A program made the position numbers and the translations under genes. 10,658 bases of DNA from RGIG2206 sp045540915 (lineage in GTDB: Bacteria > Bacillota > Clostridia > Oscillospirales > Acutalibacteraceae): positions 1 to 10,658 of the forward strand of contig JAZQID010000126.1 in NCBI GenBank assembly GCA_045540915.1. Direction: 5' to 3'. Below are positions 1 to 6,792 of the stretch, piece after piece. The notes under the pieces were generated by a model. The model made no database searches. It was not told where the DNA came from and saw only the letters and a list, made by a program, of their open reading frames with translations. Every line of letters starts with the position of its first letter. The first letter of the stretch is position 1.

Positions 1-1051
1 GTATCTCCTCGCGGCCCTTGACGTCGGGATAATTTACGGTTATCTGTCTATCGAAACGGCCGGGACGAAGCAGTGCTTTATCCAAAATGTCGGGGCGGTT
101 GGTGGCGGCGATGATGATAACGCCCTCATTTGCGCCGAAGCCGTCCATCTCAACGAGCAACTGGTTAAGGGTCTGTTCCCTCTCGTCGTGACCGCCGCCG
201 AGGCCTGCGCCGCGCTGACGGCCGACCGCGTCGATCTCATCAATGAAAATGATGGCAGGCGCCTGATTCTTGGCCTGCTCAAAGAGGTCGCGAACACGGG
301 ATGCGCCGACACCGACGTACATTTCAACGAAATCGGAGCCCGAAATGGAGAAGAAGGGCACTCCTGCCTCGCCTGCGACGGCACGCGCCAAGAGGGTCTT
401 ACCCGTTCCGGGAGGGCCGACCAAAAGCACGCCCTTGGGAATACGGGCACCCATATCGTTGAACTTCTTGGGGCTCTTGAGGAACTCGACTATCTCGACA
501 AGCTCCTCCTTTTCCTCGTCAGCACCTGCCACGTCGGCAAAGGTGGTCTTGCGCTTGTCGGCGACCGGCTTCTTGGTCTTTATCTTGCCGAAGGAGGACA
601 TACGGTCGTCGCCCATCATCTTGCCCATTCGGCGCGACATAAAGATATACAGGAATATCACCGTACCGACCATTAACACTATCGGCAAAAGATCCATAAC
701 CCAGTTGCTTGTACGGCTGTATTTATAGTCGTAGTCAAGCTTGTTCTTATCTTCTACCCCTTCGCCGAGGCTATGCTCGGTTACATATCCGTGGATATCG
801 CGCCACAGGACCTCTGCACTCGGAGAGGTGTAGGTATAGTTCTTATCATCCTTGCGCAAGGTATAACGCAGGACTCCGCTGCCCCAATCCAATTCGAAAC
901 TCTTGACCTCATCGTTATAGAAATATTCGACGATCTGCGAATATTTGACCTTGTCGGCGGTGCGTGCAGAGGAGGACACAAACCACAACCCGACCAGCAA
1001 CACCACAGGCAAAATGATGAGCACCAGAGCCCTCTTCCAATTGTTACTCAA
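1..1051 (-). CDS. ftsH: ATP-dependent zinc metalloprotease FtsH (3' part missing)
   Basis: FtsH is a hexameric membrane AAA+ protease that degrades misfolded and regulatory membrane and cytosolic proteins. The 350 residues present show, in order: a first membrane helix at about residues 8-27, an extracytoplasmic segment to about 115, a second membrane helix at about 117-137, then the AAA+ domain. That domain has Walker A GPPGTGKT (212-219), the pore-loop motif MYVGVGA (244-250), Walker B IIFIDEID (267-274) and the second region of homology with NRPDILDKALLRPGRFDR (318-335). The zinc HEXXH protease domain lies beyond the left edge. The start is TTG at 1051-1049, chosen because an in-frame TGA sits at 1060-1058 and AGGAG (1065-1061) lies 9 nt upstream. 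It follows hpt by 15 nt, as the last visible gene of the operon. The identification is near certain; whether the missing part is intact cannot be seen. Confidence 0.97.
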   Translation of the reverse strand, partial: MSNNWKRALVLIILPVVLLVGLWFVSSSARTADKVKYSQIVEYFYNDEVKSFELDWGSGVLRYTLRKDDKNYTYTSPSAEVLWRDIHGYVTEHSLGEGVEDKNKLDYDYKYSRTSNWVMDLLPIVLMVGTVIFLYIFMSRRMGKMMGDDRMSSFGKIKTKKPVADKRKTTFADVAGADEEKEELVEIVEFLKSPKKFNDMGARIPKGVLLVGPPGTGKTLLARAVAGEAGVPFFSISGSDFVEMYVGVGASRVRDLFEQAKNQAPAIIFIDEIDAVGRQRGAGLGGGHDEREQTLNQLLVEMDGFGANEGVIIIAATNRPDILDKALLRPGRFDRQITVNYPDVKGREEI

Positions 1052-1060
1052 AAACGATCA

Positions 1061-1065
1061 CTCCT
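1061..1065 (-). promoter_or_regulatory. Ribosome binding site that fixes the TTG start of ftsH
   Basis: On the minus strand, AGGAG lies 9 nt before TTG (1051-1049). The reading frame is closed upstream by TGA at 1060-1058, and no ATG or GTG in this frame precedes the first membrane helix. TTG is therefore the only sensible initiator. Confidence 0.8.
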
Positions 1066-1066
1066 G

Positions 1067-1612
1067 TCATTTACCGCTGTAAACATAGGGGTGCGGAACA
1101 CCCACAAACTGTAAATTGCGATACTTTTCATCAAAATCAAGGCCGTATCCGACTACAAATTTATCCTCGATCTCGGCACCGATAAAATCGGCCGAAATGT
1201 CTGCGGTACGGCGCGCAGGCTTATCAAGTAAGGTACATATCTTGACGCTCTTGGCTCCCCTTGTAGCAAGCAGAGAACGAACGTAGCTAAGGGTGTTGCC
1301 CGAGTCAAGAATATCCTCGATGAGCAAAACGTCATATCCCTCGAGGTTGATGTCAAGGTCTTTGACAATTCTGACGTTGCCTGACGACTGGGTGCCCGAG
1401 CCATAGGAGGACACCGCCATAAAGTCGATGCGGCACTTGAGGTCAACGGCACGCATAAGGTCGCTCATAAACACGACGCAGCCCTTGAGTATGCCGATCA
1501 TAAGCAGATTCTTATCCTTGTACTCCTCGGTGATCTCACGTCCAAGGCGCGCGACCATCTCTTTTAATTGTTCCTCAGATATCAGGATTTCTTTCACGTC
1601 ATCTCTTAACAT
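1067..1612 (-). CDS. hpt: Hypoxanthine (guanine) phosphoribosyltransferase
   Basis: This enzyme makes IMP or GMP from hypoxanthine or guanine plus PRPP in cytosolic purine salvage. The 181-residue protein has the usual family length. Visible signatures are the ILKG loop (41-44), SSYGSGT (68-74) at the flexible active-site loop, the PRPP-binding motif VLLIEDILDSGNTL (95-108) with acidic pair E99-D100 and the expected catalytic base D103, and the purine-binding LLDKPARR segment (128-135, K131). A Mg/substrate segment VVGYGLDFDEKYRN (153-166) follows. The ATG (1612-1610) shares one base with the tilS stop TAA (1614-1612). The ribosome binding site GGAGGGG (1625-1619) lies inside the last tilS codons, which implies translational coupling. 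The order tilS-hpt-ftsH is the classic Bacillota arrangement. Exact purine specificity cannot be read from the sequence. Confidence 0.96.
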   Translation of the reverse strand: MLRDDVKEILISEEQLKEMVARLGREITEEYKDKNLLMIGILKGCVVFMSDLMRAVDLKCRIDFMAVSSYGSGTQSSGNVRIVKDLDINLEGYDVLLIEDILDSGNTLSYVRSLLATRGAKSVKICTLLDKPARRTADISADFIGAEIEDKFVVGYGLDFDEKYRNLQFVGVPHPYVYSGK

Positions 1613-2940
1613 TATTTTCCCCTCCGCTTTATAATCATTTTATTTTTTGTTTTCTCGTCGGGCTGAACTCGGCTGTCGACACCGATACCGACAACGCAAA
1701 CGACACCCTCATCGTCGGCCACGACAGGCCAAAGGTCACGTTGCTCAGCGGGTATACGGCAATCGTTCATCCACTTTCTCAGCGGCTTGGTATGTCGCTT
1801 CGCAGGACGAAAGGAATCTCCCTCTTTTCGACATCTTATCACCGCTTTGCCTACTATTTTATCATTATCTATTTCGCAAAGCGTAACAGAATTATGAACA
1901 ATTTGTTTATTTTCATCTGCATTTATGCTTACGTCCAACAACATCAACGGGGTCTCGATCTCACCCTCGCACAAAGGCAGACAATAGCTTTGAAACTCGG
2001 CCTGTCCTTCAATAAACCGCAGGGTATGGTCGCATACGGCGAAAAATCCGCCCGAAAGCTGAAGCCTTCCGCCTCGTTCAACCAAATCACAAAGGCTGTC
2101 GGTATGAAAACCGTCGGGCGCAGTCCCCGTCGACTCTTTCGCAAGGCGATGTACCGCACATGAGAGCACCGGTCTATCGGCGCTGAGCAATATTTCACGC
2201 CGCCAGCCACTCTCAACGGCACTCGAAGCGATAAGCTCACTTGCCATCCTATCAAGCATCAGGTCTATCTCTGAAAGCTGGCCGCTCATACGCGAGATGG
2301 CCTCCTCGCAGGAGGGAAAGGCCGCTTTTAGCGGTGCGAGCACCCTATGGCGCAGGTAGTTGCGAGTATAGTCGTCGCAATCGTTGGTGCTGTCGTTGAC
2401 AAAGCCGATGTTGTGCTCGGCGCAGTAGTTTTCGGTGTCGGCACGGGTGCAAAGGAGCAGGGGACGGATATATCCGCCGCGGACATAGGGAATGCCGCAA
2501 AGCCCTCTTACCGAGCTTCCGCGCGAAAGGTTGAAAAGCACCGTTTCTGCGTTATCGGACATTGTATGTGCCGTCGCCACCTTGAAACCCCTTGCCACAA
2601 GGCTGTCCAACGCCTCATAACGAAGCCGTCTGGCACAAAGTTCCACGCTCTCTCCCGTTTTTGCCGATTCCGAGGGTACGTCAACGTCGAAACTGAAAAG
2701 TTCAACGCCGAGCCCTTCGCACGTTTCGGCAACGAACCGTGCGTCCCTGTCCGCCTCGTCACCTCGGATATGGTGATTGACGTGGGCGGCGGCAATTGTA
2801 ATACCAAGCTCGTCTTTAACTTCAAGCAGAGCATACAGCAGGGCGACAGAGTCGCATCCGCCCGAAAGAGCAACTGCCACGCGGTCATTGATTTGGAGCA
2901 TAGAGTGACGCTTAACGGCGGCAATGATCTTATCGGTCAT
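1612..2940 (-). CDS. tilS: tRNA(Ile)-lysidine synthetase TilS
   Basis: TilS ligates lysine to C34 of the tRNA-Ile with a CAU anticodon, switching it from methionine to isoleucine identity so that AUA codons are read correctly. The 442-residue protein has the full bacterial domain set. The N-terminal PP-loop ATPase carries SGGCDS (26-31), AHVNHHIRG (52-60) and HTMSDNAETVLFNLSRG (125-141). The tRNA-contacting segment VNDSTN (181-186) with YTRNYLRHRVL follows, and the C-terminal substrate-binding domain has CRKEGDSFRP (370-379) and a K-PLRKW-MND motif near 385-393. I chose ATG at 2940-2938. It overlaps the dnaB end by 11 nt, follows a GGTGG ribosome binding site by 6 nt and places the PP-loop at the usual distance. 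The frame stays open upstream to 3006, giving a longer but less likely form. It is coupled to hpt by a 1-nt stop/start overlap. Confidence 0.95.
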   Translation of the reverse strand: MTDKIIAAVKRHSMLQINDRVAVALSGGCDSVALLYALLEVKDELGITIAAAHVNHHIRGDEADRDARFVAETCEGLGVELFSFDVDVPSESAKTGESVELCARRLRYEALDSLVARGFKVATAHTMSDNAETVLFNLSRGSSVRGLCGIPYVRGGYIRPLLLCTRADTENYCAEHNIGFVNDSTNDCDDYTRNYLRHRVLAPLKAAFPSCEEAISRMSGQLSEIDLMLDRMASELIASSAVESGWRREILLSADRPVLSCAVHRLAKESTGTAPDGFHTDSLCDLVERGGRLQLSGGFFAVCDHTLRFIEGQAEFQSYCLPLCEGEIETPLMLLDVSINADENKQIVHNSVTLCEIDNDKIVGKAVIRCRKEGDSFRPAKRHTKPLRKWMNDCRIPAEQRDLWPVVADDEGVVCVVGIGVDSRVQPDEKTKNKMIIKRRGK

Positions 2941-4312
2941 CCTTTTCCACCGATGTAAAGCGTGTAAACTGGCCATCCCAATAAAGCTCGACGTCGCCGG
3001 TCTCACCGTGGCGGTTCTTGGCTACGATGCAGGTGGCGCCGTGCTCGTCGGTCTGCATCTCGGGGTTGGCGTTCTTATAGTAATCCTCGCGGTGCAGGAA
3101 AAGCACGATATCGGCATCCTGCTCGATAGAGCCCGAGTCTCTCAAGCTCGAAAGAGAGGGTCGGTTGGAGTCCTTATCGGCGGCGGCCGCACGGCGAAGC
3201 TGTGAACAGCAAAGCACCGGAATATTCAGTTTTTTAGCCATAAGCTTAAGTCCGCGGGTGATCTTGGTGACCTCTTGGACGCGGTTTTCACCCTTTGACG
3301 CCGAGTCCTTGGGCAATTCCATAAGGCCGAGGTAGTCGATCATTACAAGGTCGACGTTGCCAAGACGTCGGATCTTCGATTCCATATCCTGAACGGTGAC
3401 TCCCGTGCTTTCGTCGACATACAGCTCGGCTTTAGAAAGCACCTCGGTCGCCTGAATAAGACGGGTCCATTCGTCGTTGACAAGCTTGCCTGTGCGAAGC
3501 TGCTCACTCTTGATGCAGGCCTCGGAGGACAGCAAGCGCTGTGCCAACTGGTCGCGGCTCATCTCCAGAGAGAAGAAGCAGACACGCTTTTTCTCCTTAA
3601 TGGCAACGTGGCGGGCAATATTAAGCGCAAAGCTGGTCTTACCCATACCGGGACGGGCACCGAGGATGATAAGGTCGGATTTGTTAAGTCCGGTTATCAT
3701 TCGGTCAAGGCGGTTGATTCCCGTCGGGATACCGATGTAGTCCTGACGCAATTCGGGGTCGTTGAGTTTTTCAAGGCGATAGATGGTCTCGCCGTGGAGA
3801 ACCTCGCGGATATGGGTCAGTCCGCTGACGTCGCGACCCTGTCTTATATCGTAGATGCGCTGTTCGGCAAGGTTGATGAGGTTATTTACGTCCGACTCTT
3901 CCTCCTCGACCTCTTTGGCGATGGTTCGGGCGGCAGAGAGCAGACTCCTTGCAAAATATTTGTCGCGGACGATAGCCGCGTAGGCGGCAACGTTGGCGGC
4001 GCTTGGCACCATTTCGACCAACTGCATCAGATAGGTCTTGCCCCCTGCGTCGTCGTATACTCCCCTCTTTTTCAAGGTGTCGAGCACCGTGACCACGTCG
4101 ATGCGGTCGTTGGTCAGGCTCATATCCGACAGGACGCGGTAGATCTCTTTATGCTGAGGAATATAGAAATACTCGGAACTCTTGATGATCGCGTTTACGG
4201 CGTTGATGGCATCGGGGTCGATCAAAATGGCACCGAGGACCGATTGCTCAGCCTCAGCGTTGAAGGGCACGATGCCGCCGCTTAAAGATTCATACGGTAT
4301 TGTATCCGCCAT
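2930..4312 (-). CDS. dnaB: Replicative DNA helicase DnaB (DnaC in Bacillus naming)
   Basis: This is the hexameric 5'-3' helicase that unwinds DNA at the replication fork and recruits DnaG primase. It is 460 residues, a normal length. The N-terminal domain starts at about residue 15 (PFNAEAEQSVLGAIL, 16-30) and is followed by a linker and the RecA-like motor. Walker A is GARPGMGKT (218-226), the catalytic glutamate is E250 in FSLEMS, and the Walker B region is MIDYLGLM (324-331). Then come SQL (370-372), LRDSGSIEQDAD (390-401) and KNRHGETG (432-439). The usual glutamine of the DYLQLM motif is glycine here (G329), and the SQL-RRAAAADKDSNRP stretch departs from the common SQLxRxxExRxDKRP pattern. 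No intein is present. The start ATG (4312) has a GAAAGGA-like ribosome binding site, and the gene follows rplI by 24 nt, as in the B. subtilis gdpP-rplI-dnaC cluster. Confidence 0.96.
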   Translation of the reverse strand: MADTIPYESLSGGIVPFNAEAEQSVLGAILIDPDAINAVNAIIKSSEYFYIPQHKEIYRVLSDMSLTNDRIDVVTVLDTLKKRGVYDDAGGKTYLMQLVEMVPSAANVAAYAAIVRDKYFARSLLSAARTIAKEVEEEESDVNNLINLAEQRIYDIRQGRDVSGLTHIREVLHGETIYRLEKLNDPELRQDYIGIPTGINRLDRMITGLNKSDLIILGARPGMGKTSFALNIARHVAIKEKKRVCFFSLEMSRDQLAQRLLSSEACIKSEQLRTGKLVNDEWTRLIQATEVLSKAELYVDESTGVTVQDMESKIRRLGNVDLVMIDYLGLMELPKDSASKGENRVQEVTKITRGLKLMAKKLNIPVLCCSQLRRAAAADKDSNRPSLSSLRDSGSIEQDADIVLFLHREDYYKNANPEMQTDEHGATCIVAKNRHGETGDVELYWDGQFTRFTSVEKDDR

Positions 4313-4336
4313 TTTTCTTTTCCTTTCGGTTAATTT

Positions 4337-4780
4337 TTATTCCTGTTCAACAGCCACCGTCATTTCGGCGGCGATACCTGTGTACAGCTTTACGGTCACG
4401 GTGTATTCACCGATGGATTTTATATCCTTCATAACCAGCTTTCTGCGGTCGATATCAAGCTTATAGGCCGCGTTTATCGCGTCGCAGACCTCCTTGGAGG
4501 TTACCGAGCCGAATATCTTGCCGCTGGCTCCCGATTTGACCTTCAGGGTGACACGGCCGTCCTTGAGCTTGTCAGCCGCCGCCTGTGCGGCCGCCTTCTC
4601 CTCGGCGATATGATGTGCCTTCGATTCCTCGCGGTTGCGAAGCTCGGTAAGTGCCTGTGCATCGGCCTCGATTGCAAGACCCTTCGGCAAAAGGAAGTTG
4701 CGTGCGTATCCGTCGGATACGTTTACCATCTCTCCCTTTTTACCCTTACCCTTGACGTCGGCGGTCAGGATGAGTTTCAT
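4337..4780 (-). CDS. rplI: 50S ribosomal protein L9 (bL9)
   Basis: bL9 binds 23S rRNA through its N-terminal domain and projects an elongated C-terminal domain from the 50S subunit, helping to hold reading frame. The 147-residue protein matches the family length. The N-domain signature is complete: MKLILTADVKGKGKKGEMV with DGYARNFLLPKGLA (23-36). A charged, Ala-rich central helix spans about residues 40-75, and the C-domain has GASGKIFGSVTSKEV (84-98). The ATG (4780) follows a GAGGT ribosome binding site by 8 nt and lies 25 nt after gdpP. dnaB starts 24 nt downstream. Nothing is unusual in this gene. Confidence 0.97.
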   Translation of the reverse strand: MKLILTADVKGKGKKGEMVNVSDGYARNFLLPKGLAIEADAQALTELRNREESKAHHIAEEKAAAQAAADKLKDGRVTLKVKSGASGKIFGSVTSKEVCDAINAAYKLDIDRRKLVMKDIKSIGEYTVTVKLYTGIAAEMTVAVEQE

Positions 4781-4805
4781 AATATATTACCTCGTTTCTC
4801 GATGA

Positions 4806-6752
4806 TTATTTTTCGTTGTTTTTATGATATTCCTTTATGGCATCGGCAAGACAGGCAAGCGCCTCCTCGATGCCGACATCGGTAAGCTGAGCCGCCGCCA
4901 TCGTAAGATGTCCGCCGCCTCCAAGCTGCTCCATAATAAGCTGGACGTTGACCTTGCCGAGCGAGCGTGCGGAAATGTTAATGACGTTGCCCTCGCAGAA
5001 GGCGACGAAGGATGCGTCGACGTTCTCAATTCCGAGCATTTCGTCGGCCGCCTGAGCCGCCGCTATGCGAAGCTGAGGATGGTCAGGCCCTGCGATAGCG
5101 ACCGCGCATCTGTCATAAACGTGGGCGGATGAAACGATGTTGGCCTTCAGCTTATATACGTCGATGGAATTCTGGAAGAAGCCCTTAACTGTGATGGGAT
5201 TAGCACCGCATCCGCGCAGATAGGCCGATGACTCAAAGGTGCGGACTCCCGTATTCAGCACGAAGTTGCGTGTGTCGAGCATTATACCCGACAGCAAGGC
5301 CTCCGACTCGACCCTGCCGATGCGCTGGGTCATATACTGCAACAGTTCGCTGACCATTTCGCAGGCGCTGGAGGCATAGGGCTCATGGTAGAATATGACC
5401 GCGTTGCTGATGTGGTCGACCGTCTTGCGATGGTGGTCGATAACCACCACCGTCGATGCCGCTTCAAGCAATTCGGGGCTGTCGACAAAGGAGGGTCGGT
5501 GGGTATCGGTGATGATGAGCAGGGTGCGCTTGGTCATCATGTCGGCCGCCTGCTGAGGTGTGGCCAATATCTCCTCGTCGGGATAGTTTTCGCAGACGTA
5601 GTCGGCAAGACCTGAGCAAAGGCACTTCTCACGCGAGAAGACGATTCGGCAGGGCTTGTCAAGGTCGGTCACCATTCGGTAGAGTCCGAAGCAAGAGCCG
5701 AAGCTGTCAAGGTCGGCGAACCTGTGACCCATCACGATGACGCCGTCACTCGAATCGATAAGCTCGCGCAGAGCCGATGCGACGACGCGGGTCCTGACCT
5801 TTGAGCGTTTAGACACCGTCGACGAAGTGCCGCCGAAAAATTCAAATTCCTTAAGGTCGCGCACCGCAACCTGATCTCCGCCGCGTCCAAGTGCCATATC
5901 AAGTGCCTGACGGGCAAGCTCCTCACACTCCGAGAAGTTGGCACCCGCGCGGCCGATTCCAATAGAGAGGGTCGCGTTGCCCTTTTCACCGAAGTCGATG
6001 GATTTGACCTTGTGAAGAATGTCAAATCGGGTATCCTTCATATATTCAAAGCCGCTCTCGTCGGTGACAAGTATAAATCGGTCGTGGTTCATACGGCGGC
6101 ATACCGCGTGCAGCTCGTTGGCCCAGTTTTCAATGCGCTTTTCGATGGCACTGCTTATCTGGGTCTTTTCGCTGTCGCGTGTTCCGCGCTGAAGGTCGTC
6201 GATGTTGTCGACGGTTATGTAGGCGACGACGGGCCGCCCTGCGTTATATTTTCTTCTGTATTCGACCGTTTCCGACAGGTCGACAAAGTAGCAAACAGTG
6301 ACCTCATCGCCCTTGCAGGCATAGAAGTTATACTGCTTGGACTGGTACTCGATCTGGGTGACCGAGCCGTAGGAGTCCTCAAGAATATCACTGCTGACCA
6401 AGAAATCGGGCGAACGGCCGACACAGTCCTCGCCCTTCATAACCTGCTTTAGAAATGCCGAATTGTACCAACATATCTTGTTATCCGACACCGCCATCAC
6501 AGGAAGAGAGAGTCGGGTTATGACCTCGGAGCGCTCACCCATCTGTGCGCTGATGCTCTCGAGCATACGGCGGTTGCGCTTGGCCTTTGAGAAGGAGTAA
6601 AGCAGGACGTAGACCGCCAGTATAGCGGCAACACTCAGCTCAACAAGGCATATCACGGGGTGGTCCAATATGCCGCTGACCACCGCCTGAGCGGTGAGTA
6701 TCGCCAGCATAATTATCGGCAAAACACCCGTAACGGATATTCGGTTTTTCAT
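4806..6752 (-). CDS. gdpP: Cyclic-di-AMP phosphodiesterase GdpP (DHH-DHHA1, membrane bound)
   Basis: GdpP hydrolyses the second messenger c-di-AMP to pApA at the cytoplasmic membrane, influencing osmotic balance, cell-wall stress response and beta-lactam tolerance. The 648-residue protein has the family layout. There are two membrane helices (about 9-28 and 35-54) and a divergent PAS domain (about 78-160, with LPVMAVSDNKICWYNSAF). A degenerate GGDEF domain (about 173-300) contains TLSIGIGRAG and GRGGDQ. The DHH domain begins near 320. Expected metal ligands are all visible: H343, D347 and D349 in GHRFADLDS, D416 in ITDTHRP, D439-H440-H441 in VIDHHRK, and D493 in MLDTRNF. The DHHA1 domain carries GGGGH (611-615). 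The start ATG at 6752 follows GAGGTGA by 5 nt. The gene lies 40 nt after rnj and 25 nt before rplI. Catalytic activity is predicted intact; the GGDEF domain should be non-cyclase, as in characterised GdpP proteins. Confidence 0.95.
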   Translation of the reverse strand: MKNRISVTGVLPIIMLAILTAQAVVSGILDHPVICLVELSVAAILAVYVLLYSFSKAKRNRRMLESISAQMGERSEVITRLSLPVMAVSDNKICWYNSAFLKQVMKGEDCVGRSPDFLVSSDILEDSYGSVTQIEYQSKQYNFYACKGDEVTVCYFVDLSETVEYRRKYNAGRPVVAYITVDNIDDLQRGTRDSEKTQISSAIEKRIENWANELHAVCRRMNHDRFILVTDESGFEYMKDTRFDILHKVKSIDFGEKGNATLSIGIGRAGANFSECEELARQALDMALGRGGDQVAVRDLKEFEFFGGTSSTVSKRSKVRTRVVASALRELIDSSDGVIVMGHRFADLDSFGSCFGLYRMVTDLDKPCRIVFSREKCLCSGLADYVCENYPDEEILATPQQAADMMTKRTLLIITDTHRPSFVDSPELLEAASTVVVIDHHRKTVDHISNAVIFYHEPYASSACEMVSELLQYMTQRIGRVESEALLSGIMLDTRNFVLNTGVRTFESSAYLRGCGANPITVKGFFQNSIDVYKLKANIVSSAHVYDRCAVAIAGPDHPQLRIAAAQAADEMLGIENVDASFVAFCEGNVINISARSLGKVNVQLIMEQLGGGGHLTMAAAQLTDVGIEEALACLADAIKEYHKNNEK

Positions 6753-6792
6753 TCAGGTCACCTCACTTGATAAGCAAATGCGGGAATGTCGG

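Noticed and set aside
2347..2958. Rightward open frame (203 codons) opposite tilS
   Set aside because: It is fully covered by the TilS PP-loop domain on the minus strand and has no ribosome binding site or family signature.
3608..4285. Rightward open frame (225 codons) opposite dnaB
   Set aside because: It is antisense to the conserved DnaB Walker A and N-terminal domain, with low-complexity Gly/Val/Asp content typical of a shadow frame.
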